Positions 8,401 through 18,671 of a stretch of 40,512 bases of DNA are shown here, one piece after another. The stretch is from Hypsibius dujardini (taxonomy: Eukaryota > Tardigrada > Eutardigrada > Parachela > Hypsibiidae). Position 1 is the first letter of the stretch; every line of letters starts with the position of its first letter. The notes below the pieces were generated by a model that did no database searches, had not been told where the DNA came from, and was given only the letters and a program-made list of their open reading frames with translations. The translations under genes were made by a program, and so were the position numbers. The stretch covers positions 1 through 40,512 of the forward strand of contig LRSR01013313.1 in assembly GCA_001579985.1 (NCBI GenBank). Reading direction: 5' to 3'.

Positions 8401-11400
8401 CTATGGTAAGTTTCGGTTTCGTCTTTGTACAGGTCATACAGCAGTCCGGTGCTGCGCAATCGAGCATACTACCCAACCGCCGTCAATACCAGCCCGTTGA
8501 ATGCCGAAGCGTTTCTCGCCGCTATATCCGCACTGCTGCGGCAGTTCCGCTGGCAAACCGTCTTCATCGTGGCCGATAAAGCCGGCCAAAGCGGGGCTGT
8601 GGCAATATCCCTTCGCACCATTCTGGGAAGCTATTTGCGTGGGAAACCCGGCACCACCACCTACGACAGCCTCATCGACACAAGCGTAGATGGAAACGCC
8701 CAGATCGCCGACGTGCTAGCAGACATTCGAAAAGTCGCCCGAGGTAGATGCACTTTGCCGTTTCATATGAAACATATAGACTGACTGACTAACTGACTGA
8801 CTAACAGACAGACAGACAGACATATAGACAGACAGTCAAACAGACAAGCAGACACATAGACAGACAGACAGACAGGCAGACAGACAGACAGACAAACAGT
8901 CAAACAGACAAGCAGACACACAGACACACTTGCAGACAGACAGACAGACAGGCAGGCAGACAGACAGGCAGACAGACAGACAAACACATGCAGACAGACA
9001 GACACACAGACACACAGACAAACAGGTACACAGACACACAGAGAGGCGACAGACAGGCAAACAGGCAACTTATAATTGGCCGTCGTTGCAGTTGTCGTTT
9101 TGGCGGGTCACACCACTTTCGCCCGGAAATTTATGGTGGGATTTATTAGCCGCAGAGATTCACACACTGTAATATACTGTAGGCAGTGCTATTGACTAAA
9201 AAAGGATTTAATCATTTTACAGATCATTGCTCATTTGACCAATATGACATCAGATTACGTAAGTGGACTTCATATCCTGTCGCTCACACTTATCGTAGTT
9301 AACTATCCCGCATTTTGAACCGAACTGCAGTAACATTGTAGTAAATTTGACTAAAACACTATTACAGTTCCCGTTGTTTTAGGTTTACCTCTTTTACACC
9401 CCGTTTCCGTATCCAACGTCACAGTACGGAAATTTAACGCACATCAACGGGGATGACGAGGACTCGGTAAGGCGGTTTACTCCGTCTCATTGAGAGCCTT
9501 AAATTCTGGTGACCGCGACTGTAATCGTTAAGGAACTCTTCCCAGATCGCATTAGAAGCATTTCGCTCCATGCTGGTGGTCAATTATCCGGACGAACTCC
9601 CGGAGGATAAAGCGGCCCGCCTCCGCTACTCTCCGGAGTTTGTGCGACGATCGCAACGTGATTACAATTACACCTATGCCAAAAACGACATGGTAAAAAC
9701 GCGCGCTAATAAAGAAACCCGAATAACTAAAGTCAATGGAGTTCTGTTCCTTTTTATGTTCCTTTTTTGTTCCTTTTTTGTTCCTTTATACAGCCTTCCC
9801 CGTTAGTTCTGGCGGCATATTCGACCTTGGAAATTCTGAACCAAGTACCACATACGTCCGGTCGATTGGAGCGATCAACCTTGGCATTGATTAACTGATT
9901 TTTTTGAATCAGGTGATCGAAGAAACCGTCCCGGGGATCGAAGAAACCGTCCCGGGGATCGAAGAAACCGTCCCGGGGATCGAAGAAACCGTCCCGGGAA
10001 GCTCCGCAACGCTTTCTAATAACAAACCAGGGAGACGTCAACGATTCCAGTCGGGAAATTTGACGCCGTATTTTTATAACCGGACATTCAACACCACTTT
10101 CGGTCGGCATACAATTGACGAGGACGGACTCCTACTGCTGTCGTTTGACATCAAGCAAATCAATGTCACCACAACACTGTTTCAGGCACTGTATTTTCGC
10201 GTTAGACAGGGACAGTCGTACTGGAGTGCAACGTGTGTGTGGGCTGTGTGCACCGTACACACACAGCACAAGCGCCGCGTGGCTGATTAAACGTCCACAG
10301 CTCGTACGCTGTCCCTGTCTAACGCGAAAATACAGCAATCGGTTTTTTTATATCCCAGCTGAGATATAATGAAGCAAGCAGGACTCACCATTGACATGGG
10401 AAGATTTTCAGAGCCGGATTTCAAAACGCCTCCAATTTTTTTTCTAAATTATTTCATTATTAATGATGATTTAAAAAATGTATTTCATTGGCGAATCTCG
10501 CGAAAACCTTTTTTTTTACGAAATTTCAAAGTTACGAAAACACTGGAATATTCCGTTTCGCTTGATCTTCACTGTAAAAATGGCGATTTATCCAAGTGCA
10601 TTAAATATAATTATTTTGATGCTGTCCCATCTCAAATTTAATTTCAAATCGATTGCCGTTATCCAAATACTTTTCGGACATCAAGGGGGCGGAGCTACAT
10701 GCCAACTCTTCTAAGCTTCACTGGAATTTTCTGTCCTTTTTGAAAACTTTCCATAGCTCCGCCCCCTCATCTCAGAAAAATATTTGGTTGGCGCCTGTCA
10801 GTTTCAAATGAAATTTGGGTTAAGAAAGTGTCAAAATAATCGAAAATAATCAGATTCAGTGCATTTCGACGAATCCGCCAGTTTTACAGTGAAAACCAAG
10901 CAAAATCAAGCAAAACAATCAAAGAATCAAGCAAAACGGAATATTCCAGTGTTTTCGCAACTTTGAAATTCTGTAAAAAAAGGTTCTGGTACATTCGCCG
11001 ATGAAATAATTTTTTAAATCATAATTAATATTAACTAATTCAGAAAAAAATTTGAGACGCTTTGAAATCCGGCTCCGAAAGTCGCCCCAAATGAGTAGTC
11101 ACAAGTGCGATTGAATTAAATAATAAGATAAGTTTGGTTTTAACTCGCACTGTTTAATAGACACGACTTCGGCAAAATGCCAGAAATCTCAAGGAATTTC
11201 TCAACGTCTCAAACATCGACTGGATTGGTGGGAGACCGCCGCTGGACATTCCCGAGTGCGGATTTTCCGGCATGCTTGGTGCATGTGCAAAGACTGGTAA
11301 GACACATTGTCCGGCATGTTTGGTGCATGCGCAAAGACCGTTAAGACACATTGGGCATGCTTGGTGCATGCGCAAAGACTGTTAAGACACATTGTCCGGC

Positions 11401-12368
11401 ATGTTTGGTGCATGCGCAATGATCGTTAAGACACATTGGGCATGCTTGGTGCATGCGCAAAGACCGTTAAGACACATTGGGCATGCTTGGTGCATGCGCA
11501 AAGACTGGTAAGACATATAGTCCGGCATGTTTGGTGCATGCGCAAAGACCGTTAAGACACATTGGGCATGCTTGGTGCATGCGCAAAGACCGTTAAGACA
11601 CATTGGGCATGCTTGTGCATGCGCAAAGACTGGTAAGACAATTTGACCAATATTTAAAGTAGTCAGGAATTTTTAAATTTGTAATCTAGGTACATGAAAA
11701 CAAACTAGAATTTATTGGCCTTCACAGACAGTGCAATGATGGCGGCGGTTATTGGACCGGTTATGATTATATTGGCCATCTTGGTGTTAACTTTGGCGTA
11801 AGTGACTATATACCGTATATATATATACAGTACACAGCATGAGGGAAAGTGTGTATTTCGGCTCACCCTCCACTTGGTCGATAAATCGGCTCACTCATGC
11901 ATTTCTCTTTGATGGCAGCTGCTTGATTGCTTGATTGTTTGAGAGTGCTATAGCGTACTAGGAGACAGTCCAACAAATCAAAAAATCAAGCAGCTGCCAT
12001 CAAAGAGAAACCCATGAGTTAGCCCATTTATCGACCAAGTGCAGGGTGAGCTGAAATAAACACTTTGCCTCATACGGATGAATAAAGTAGTTCCATGATT
12101 ATATTTTTCAGCTAAAGATTTCATGCGTGCTTTTCTTTTTTCATGCGTGCTTCCTTTTAGAATATGGCAACGTTCGCAAGATCGGGATATGGTAAACTCC
12201 GAGGATTGGCAGCTGAACGGTGACCTGTTAGTGCGACCCTCATACCTCCGGGAAGAGACCATGTCTGCGTTTCGGGCACAACAGTTCATCTTAGAGCAGA
12301 AGACGCCACCACCACTGCCACTACCGAAGCCGCACATTCACCATCACTCACCATTTGTAAATCCCTAA
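5470..12368 (+). CDS. Single-pass receptor with ANF-receptor ectodomain and short tail (natriuretic peptide receptor C-like)
   Basis: Eleven exons join in phase: 5470-5839, 6045-6111, 8433-8743, 9092-9135, 9223-9258, 9383-9466, 9546-9692, 9794-9844, 9913-10190, 11732-11797, 12161-12368; about 553 residues. Residues 1-27 form a signal peptide (VPVAIVFMTMNAGQFFGLSH). The ectodomain follows the type 1 periplasmic-binding fold of receptor guanylate cyclases and NPR-C: PISVEVVSLAMAHA, LTAPGFDLAVADL, FLAAISALLRQFRWQTVFIV, KVARVVVLAGHTTFARKFM, MTSDYVYLFYTPFPYP, DMPSPLVLAAYSTLEILNQ. Exon 10 encodes the membrane helix (AVIGPVMIILAILVLTLA). The ~70-residue tail (IWQRSQDRDMVNSEDWQL then proline/histidine-rich) has no kinase-homology or cyclase domain, and none is found before the next gene. 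NPR-C receptors also have a short tail and about 540 residues. The exon 9 end and the exon 10 start are uncertain because of an element insertion at 10189. Exon 9 carries a 21-bp in-frame repeat. Ligand unknown. Confidence 0.75.
6300..6955. repeat. Minisatellite of GGTACGAAGGGTTC-type units in receptor intron 2
   Basis: Degenerate repeats of GGTACGATGGTACGAAGGGT and variants over about 650 bp. Long open frames (rich in VRWYDG) in several frames are products of the repeat. Confidence 0.95.
6956..7436. other. Intron sequence with no recognised feature
   Basis: Unique-looking intronic DNA between two arrays. I see no exon, RNA gene or repeat in it. Confidence 0.6.
7437..7842. mobile_element. 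Foldback element enclosing a 25-bp GTAC/GTATAC tandem array
   Basis: The ends (7437-7457 and 7822-7842) are inverted copies of a ~20-bp sequence beginning GAGAGTTC(T/C)TGCAAACGG. The interior is a tandem array of TGTACCGCTGTACCGTGGGG-containing units, rich in the palindromes GTAC and GTATAC. ATGCAT lies just outside both ends. An array bounded by inverted repeats suggests an element that gained or carries an internal satellite. Confidence 0.75.
7843..8432. other. Intron sequence before the shared receptor exon 3
   Basis: No exon or repeat recognised apart from short direct repeats near 8390 (CTATGGTAAGTTT). It ends at the acceptor 8431-8432. Confidence 0.6.
8775..9060. repeat. CAGA/GACTAACT array in receptor intron 3
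   Basis: Tandem CAGA, CAGG, CACA variants between exon 3 and the 44-nt exon 4. Confidence 0.95.
9916..9999 (+). repeat. In-frame 21-bp repeat, four copies, in receptor exon 9
   Basis: Units starting ATCGAAGAAACCGTCCCGGG at 9916, 9937, 9958 and 9979 are identical except for the last base of the fourth. They encode IEETVPG four times right after the acceptor, in the ectodomain. The near identity of copies implies recent expansion. Confidence 0.95.
10189..10335. mobile_element. MITE family B, copy 1, at the end of receptor exon 9
   Basis: Perfect or near-perfect ~27-bp terminal inverted repeats starting CTGTATTTTCGCGTTAGACA and ending with the complement at 10335. The interior (CACAGCACAAGCGCCGCGTGG) is shared, in opposite orientation, with the copy at 24502-24670. 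Its left end begins exactly where receptor exon 9 stops being family-like, and the GT at 10191-10192 is used as donor in my model. Confidence 0.88.
10397..11089. mobile_element. 693-bp foldback element in receptor intron 9
   Basis: The outer ends (TTTCAGAGCCGGATTTCAAA and its complement near 11070) and several inner blocks (GGAATATTCC(G/A), CATTCGCCGATGAAAT, GGGGGCGGAGCTA) pair across the centre near 10720. The arms are diverged and of unequal length because of small indels. AT-rich and non-coding. Confidence 0.85.
11240..11640. repeat. Minisatellite with GGTGCATGCGCAAAGAC core
   Basis: About ten units of roughly 38-46 bp with core GGTGCATGCGCAAAGACCGT and TAAGACACATTG. In receptor intron 9, just upstream of the transmembrane exon. 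Confidence 0.95.
11840..12072. mobile_element. MITE family A, copy 2
   Basis: Same ends (TGAGG..GAAA..TGTATTTCGGCTCAC) and internal GATGGCAGCTGCTTGATTG inverted block as the copy at 2951-3154, with extra CACTTGGTCGATAAATCGGC in the left arm. In receptor intron 10, between the transmembrane and tail exons. Confidence 0.88.
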
Positions 12369-13899
12369 GAATTGCGACAACATGTGGACAACATGTCTTT
12401 CACTAGTAGATATGAGTATTATGGTTCATCAGGACGAAAGTGCATAACTGGCCGCTTGTCACTGTAATGTGCCTGGGTCGGTCAGTGGCCGACGTCAATC
12501 TTTTTTTTTACGACGTAGTTATACGTCCGTTTTTAAACAAGTCGATCATTTCCCCTCCGAGCGACTACTCCGACAGGCTACCCACCAATCACATCGACCG
12601 CCAGTCCACCGTCCACAGGAACTGTAAATTCACCACTCACACCGACTGTCCGTCCACCTTGCACACAAGCTGTCTGTGCATCATCCTCACAGACCGTCAG
12701 TTCACCAGCTACACCGACCATGCTGGACCTCCCTCCACCATCCTTACTGGCCGTCCGTCCACTCGGACCGTCCGTCCACCAGTCACACAGATCGATTGAC
12801 CTCCGTGCATGCTGGACCTCCCTCCACCATCCTTACTGGCCGTCCGTCCACTCGGACTGTCCGTCCACCAGTCACACAGACCGATCGACCTCCGTGCATA
12901 CTGGCCGTCCGTCCACTCGGACCGTCCGACTGCCGCTGATGTTAAAAACGGCGCATCTAGCTCACAATAAGGTACCGACGTCGAAACACCTTCAAACTGA
13001 GTCTTGGAATCGTTTTCGCGGGACCGCGCGTCCCATTCGGAAACTGTTTCGAAAGCGGTTAGTCGATTAGAATGCGGACGAACGAACGCTTGCGTACCAC
13101 GAGGATCAACCAATCCGAAAAGATTAGCACGTAACTATTTTCCAAGCCCGTGTGCGCAACATTGTTCCAAGGCAATTCTCGAGGGATTTGAATCCAGCAG
13201 AAGTGTGTAACCGCTTCGTCCAAGGTAGATAAGCCTAAAGTGAAAACGAGCGTAGGAAAGGTTCGTCCTATGGCAGTACCACGATACTACGACCGCCCTA
13301 ATAAACAAATCGTTAGCCCATTTTGTACAAGGGAAAGTTGCATGGCCATTCATCGTAATTTTTAATCAGTTTTCAGAAAGCATTAAAAAAAGCATTAAAG
13401 CATTAAACTGGCTAGCAAAACTGTTTTTAGAGCACAGTGAGTGAGATACGGGCATTGGTTGGATTCCGCTGTAATTCTAAGAGGACCTACGTACAAATAT
13501 ACGGCTGGCTTTTAACTGAGTTCTCTCGGATGGCCGACGACCGGCTCATATGCACATCGGGCACGGACTTGCTTAATCGTTCATAATTAAGTGCACAGCA
13601 CCTCAGTGTACCATGTAAGGATACAGGTACGGTGTCTGTACCTGTAACGCCAAGCTGAATTACCGTCTTCGCCTGCGTTATCGATTACCACTTCTCACAT
13701 ACCATATACGCGCACCTCGTATGGGATCTCATCAGCATTCGATTCGATCGCGCACATGCTCGCCTCTGTATATTATCCCCTCCCCCTTTTTTTAAACAGC
13801 AACATCGATTTCAGCCAGCTTATTTTCGAATCCCATATGATAGTCTACCGCCGTCGACCACCTTGGGCATAGGTCTAGACCGGGACATGCTAATCCTAA
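12369..13899. other. Intergenic region between receptor and DYNC2LI1
   Basis: Checked for kinase-homology or guanylate cyclase exons that would extend the receptor; none seen. Holds a degenerate CCGTCCACC-rich array (about 12580-12935) and unremarkable sequence from 12940 to 13890 that includes the DYNC2LI1 promoter region. Confidence 0.65.
12580..12935. repeat. CCGTCCACC-rich array with an 89-bp higher-order unit
   Basis: Degenerate short units (CCGTCCACC, CACACAGACCG). A longer unit starting TGCTGGACCTCCCTCCACCA recurs at 12721 and 12810 and partly again near 12897. Confidence 0.9.
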
Positions 13900-14554
13900 A
13901 TGGAACCGAGCAGTGACCAAACCGTGGCCCACACAGCGAGTTCGAAAGTGAAACGGTTCGCAGAGTATCCAGACATCTGGGCGACCGCATCGGCGTTACT
14001 CAGCGGTGCCGTGAAGGCCGAGGATGGCATCATCAAAACCGCCCAACAGGCCGTCGACAGGCATCTCATCGTCCTGGGTGGAAAGTCCGCGGGGAAGACC
14101 ACCCTGATAACGCGGTATCTGGAACGAACGGTGGACGAGCATGACACCATTGGAATCAGCTACTCTTTCCTGCGGAAGCAGCGCGATGACGGGTCTCTAA
14201 CCGATGTGGGCAATATCTGGGAGATCGGGTCGAGTTCCGTCACGGCGGAGATGCTGGAGATTGTTTCGAATCCGTTGGATGGGAGCAACGTCATGATATT
14301 CATCCTTGTAGATGTCTCGAGACCGGAGACGTTACTGAGCGTGATGGAAAATGTTTTATTCCCCTTAAACGGTACGAGAACAACTGGAATACCGCTGCAA
14401 AAATTTGGATTCGTCAATTAAGCGCAACGACTGTTGAGCCCTGTGTGCACATAAAATTAAGCAGACAGGCACAAATATACATTAGTTCGCAAGTCAGACA
14501 GTGGAGCAAACTCAGGCGCGACAAGTAAACAGATAAGCAGGCTGGCAGACAGGC

Positions 14555-14599
<45 letters not shown>

Positions 14600-15214
14600 T
14601 AGACAGACAGACAGACAGGCAGGCAGCTGACAGACATTACTGGTATTTGTCAGTCGGACTGCCGATCTGCCTACCCGCGCTACTCGGATGGGTCCTTTCT
14701 GATCTGCGTTTTTGCAGGAACCATTGCAAACTTTGCCGACGCTTCTGTGTGGATAATCGGCACGAAATTCGACCGGCAGCAAAGTTTGAACTTCGAACTT
14801 GACAAGCGGCAAGCCGTCCTCGACATCCTTCGCCAAATCGCCACAACCCTTTCCTTCGGTCTTTTGTACACATCGCAACAGAACAATCAGGATGCTAAAG
14901 TTAAGAGCATCTTGGACAACTGGTTCTTGGGGGAAAAGATGCCAGAGTTTTCAGTCGCGCTCGATGCCTTGAAGCTGATTTTCCTTCCGCTCACCCTGAC
15001 CGGGGCTAAGCGGCAGTCCGTCACAAAACCCGACATGGAACGCTGGAAGCTGTTAATCGGCGCAGCCATTCCGCAGAAAGAGGCTGCTGAATTTCGGCCG
15101 GTCAAGGAGGCACCCAATGACGCAAAGCTGTATGCGGAAACCGAACTCGATGAAGCTTTTAAGTTGATTGCCGCGGAGATTAAAGCAGAGCGTCGTTCGA
15201 CTTTACGTCCGTAA
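13900..15214 (+). CDS. DYNC2LI1: Cytoplasmic dynein 2 light intermediate chain 1
   Basis: Two exons, 13900-14371 and 14718-15214, joined in phase 1, give 322 residues (human protein about 350). The P-loop is intact at residues 60-68 (GGKSAGKTT), preceded by a beta strand (HLIVLG). Further Ras-like landmarks are VGNIWEIGSSSVTAEMLEIV, MIFILVDVSRPETLLSVMEN and WIIGTKFDRQQ, in the order seen in dynein light intermediate chains; the spacing and the ELG/EIG motif favour the dynein-2 form over dynein-1. The protein is part of the motor for retrograde intraflagellar transport in cilia. It has only two coding exons, unlike its intron-rich neighbours. The intron holds a CAGA array. Confidence 0.87.
14535..14625. 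repeat. CAGA array in DYNC2LI1 intron
   Basis: Tandem CAGA/CAGG units; intronic. Confidence 0.95.
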
Positions 15215-16139
15215 TAGCACTGTGCTTGCCACTGCTTGGAGCCGGTTATTGGTGAATATGTTCTGGTTTTATTCATTTCTTATCGTTTTCGTGAGTTTTC
15301 ATAAGTTGGCTGGTAAATTAATTTTAACCAATTTAAACATCTATAATATGCAATTTGCATAATTCGTTCCTACCGGAATGCATGGTACCAGTATTGTTCG
15401 TGCGGGTGAATCGTTTTGTTCTTGCAGATGAACCGTTCTGACGCTTTTTTATCTCACCTGCGTCAGTTGGTTCTTTTCTTGATTGATCGGTTGATTGATA
15501 ATGGAGGGATTGTTCGTGCTGGTTAACCGTTTTGTTCCTGTTGGTTAACTGTTCTCATGCAAGTTAACCGTTTTCTGAGCCTCTTTACCTGCATCGATTG
15601 GTTGATTGAGAATGCCGGTACTGTTCGTGCTGGTTAACCGTTTTGTTCCTGTTGGTTAACTGTTCTCATGCCAGTTAACCGTTTTCTGAGCCTCTTTAAC
15701 TGCATCGATTGGTTGATTGAGAATGCAGGGATTGTTCGTGCTGGTTAACCGTTTTGTTCCTGTTGGTTAACTGTTCTCATGCCAGTTAACCGTTTTCTGA
15801 GCCTCTTTACCTGCATCGATTGGTTGATTGTTAATACCGGTACTGTTCGTGTTGGTTAACCGTTTTGTTCTTGCTGGTTAACTGTTCTCGTTCTCTCTCA
15901 CCGTTTGGAAGCCTACATCGATTGGTTGATTGTCAAGGTGGCGGAAGACGCGTTTGATTCCATGGCATTCGTTTAAAAACTGTTTCCAGTGTATTAATAT
16001 TAATCTTGTGATACTTTCAATTTTTGATGTTATTTGTGCTCAGCGGTTTCAATTCCAAATTTCTTATTCGATCCCTGCGCACGACCATTTCTGGATGTGA
16101 AGTTCTGAGCTGTTGCGCATTGCTTCTGTTACTTGTAAA
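15215..16139. other. Spacer between DYNC2LI1 and DNAJC11
   Basis: Mostly the 111-bp satellite described separately. The remaining 3' flank (15215-15390) and DNAJC11 upstream region (15910-16139) show no gene. Confidence 0.75.
15391..15905. repeat. 111-bp satellite, about four and a half copies
   Basis: Units containing TGTTCGTGCTGGTTAACCG, TTTTGTTCCTGTTGGTTAAC and CATCGATTGGTTGATTGA start at 15511, 15622, 15733 and 15844, exactly 111 bp apart. A related array in reverse orientation is at 35690-36350. Confidence 0.95.
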
Positions 16140-18619
16140 ATGCCCGAAAATTCATCCAGCCGTGGTGACCGCGAGAGCGGTACTCGCCCTAGCACTTCTC
16201 GCAATCCCCCGACGGAGGAGGGTTTTGTTTTGGATGACAGTGTTTTCTTCCTGGACGATGATGATTTCCAAACGATCTTCCAAGAGGACTACTACACTCG
16301 GCTAAATCTCAGCCGCGATGTGAGCACCCTGCAACTGTGTGCTTGATTGATAGATTGAGTGATGCAAAAGGTTGCGGTCATTGAAACTAATCAATCAACA
16401 ATCAATCAATCACGTTTCAGTATTGCCTGATGTCGCGTTAATGGATCAATCAAGCGAACGTTTTCGTGTCGCAACGCCATATCACCCGTTTTTGTTGTAT
16501 TCTAGGCATCGCAAGAGGAGATTCGGAATTCGTACCGACGACTGAGCCGATTGCTGCACCCGGACAAGCACGCCGAAGCGTGGAAAAAGTCACTGGCGGA
16601 AGATGCCTTCAACCGGATTGGAGTTGCTTATGAAGGTGATCTTGGGTTACGTTCTGGGCTCGTACTAGAACATGTGCTGTGCGCGTATGCTGTGCGCGGG
16701 TGCTGTGCGCGGGTGCTGTGCGCGTGTGCTGTGCGCGGGTGCTGTGCGCGTGTGCTGTGCGCGTGTGCTGTGCGCTTGACCTGTACGCACAGTACACGCG
16801 CACAGCACCCGCGCACAGCACCCGCCCACAGCACCCGCGCACAGCACCCGCGCACAGCACAAGCGCACAGCACATGTTTTAGTACGCGTTTTAGTACGTG
16901 CTGGTAAGTCAGGCATGATCAATTTCTACCCAGTTCTTCGGGATCCGTATAAAAGATCGTTATACGATGCGTGCGGTGTCAGTGGAGTCAGTGGTGACTT
17001 CTGGCAGGTTAGTGGAAAGATGAAAGGAACGAGACTGGAATTTGACCAGCAGACCTGCGACTGCTTGTTGGATTGATGAATGGAATTTAGTACTAGTAAA
17101 ATAAACTGAATTTAACTGCAAGCGCACAAGTTTACTCACAAAAACACGTTATTTCAAAGGTGAGAAAATTTAATATTAAGTAATTGGAGGTTTCGTATAT
17201 AATTTATTTTATTTTATTTCAGTTGCAGTTTACTACAGTTTGGGATGGCAAAACTTTGCCATCCCTGCACAACACGTTGTAGTATTTAAATTACAGATTT
17301 AAGAATTTTAAATGTCGATTTTGAATATATTAAATATATAATTTTAAATGTCGATTTTGAATATATTGAATATATAATTTTAAATGTTGATTTTGAATAT
17401 ATACCGTCAGCTGTTTTAGGTAAACAGCTCCAACAGACAAGACAACAGACAAGACAACAGACAAGACAACAGACAGTACTGCTGTATACTTGTAACACCG
17501 TGTGACGGGTAAAAACTGAGCAATTTCAGATCGTCCCGGCAGATCCGCAAAAACAACAGACATTGGAAGAGCTTCGGGAAGAGCGTGAGAAGCGCAAAGA
17601 GAAAGCTTCGACCAATCAGCGTAACGAGGTACACAAATGGTCACAATTTTGGGTGGCAGAATTTGAGCCATCAGGGTGGTTTGAGTTTGAGCCACCCTTG
17701 GCTAGAACTTCCCACTGCCTTCTCCGGAATCTTTGATTTAATGCCCGGCTCAGCAGAAAAATGAGATTGAGCAAGCTGCTTTAAATTCCGCCGAAATAAA
17801 CAAGTTCAATCAATCGATCAATTGAGTAAAGGCTGCATGGTCAGCTGTGGTCAATAGCTCCTGCGCGCGGTGACTTAATTCGGCTCGAACTCGGACCACC
17901 CTTTTTGGCTTAAAGTCTGCCACCCAAAATTGTGGCCATGTGTGTACACTTCCTGCCGAGACTTTGAGCTTAATCGCAAAGGTACAGAATTTTAATTCGA
18001 CGTTTTGATGATCGGTCAGGTATCCATGGGTCTCGACGTGACCGACATCTTTGAGAGGAGCAACATGCGAAACACCAAAGACTACGGTGTTTACGGGTGA
18101 GAATGACCGAACCGTGCCGGCTGACTGGGACTGACAGTTGTGTACATGCCGGTGTCCTGCAGATATGTGCCGCATATGGAAATTACCACCATGAACACAT
18201 CCCAGTCGATCGAGGCAGCGTGGCCGCAGCTGGACCGGCTGCAGATCTTCTCTAACGTCAGCTACGAACGCGGTACCGGTGGAGGTGTTCTCGGTGTGGA
18301 AATGAGCAAAACGGTCGCGAAAGATGTCACCGCGGATGTGAGTCGTTGTCTTATGTTTATCTGCCTAAAACTGGAGTATCTTTTCACGAAGGTCTTTCTC
18401 TCTCTATTTGTAGTGCAAAATAATGACCGGGCCTAGTCGCGGACCCGTGGCACACCTTCGGTTATCTCATAGGCTTACTGGCGGAAGGTAAATGTTTTAT
18501 TATAGTGGACCTCCCCTTCAAGCATCCATTCACATTCAAAGTCACCAGGCGCAGAGAGGATACGGATGGACAAATAGCTGAAAGACATATAGTCATTTAG
18601 GCAGACAGGCACACCGTTC

Positions 18620-18671
<52 letters not shown>

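Noticed and set aside
8763-9068. Long Cys/Leu/Ser/Val-rich open frames on the minus strand
   Set aside because: They are translations of CAGA/CTGT repeats in an intron; the same frames occur at every such array (1391-1560, 14530-14630, 19620-20000, 38363-38565, 39306-39515).
12369-13899. Kinase-homology or guanylate cyclase exons completing the receptor
   Set aside because: Searched all frames for cyclase or kinase motifs and compatible splice sites; only a CCGTCC array and unrelated frames were found.
16609-16922. Alanine/cysteine/histidine-rich frames on both strands
   Set aside because: Products of the inverted GCTGTGCGCG minisatellite.
17757-17812. Extra DNAJC11 exon starting KNEIEQAALNSAEINK
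   Set aside because: Joining exon 4 (17628) directly to 18020 keeps phase and matches the family better; no good donor after the candidate.
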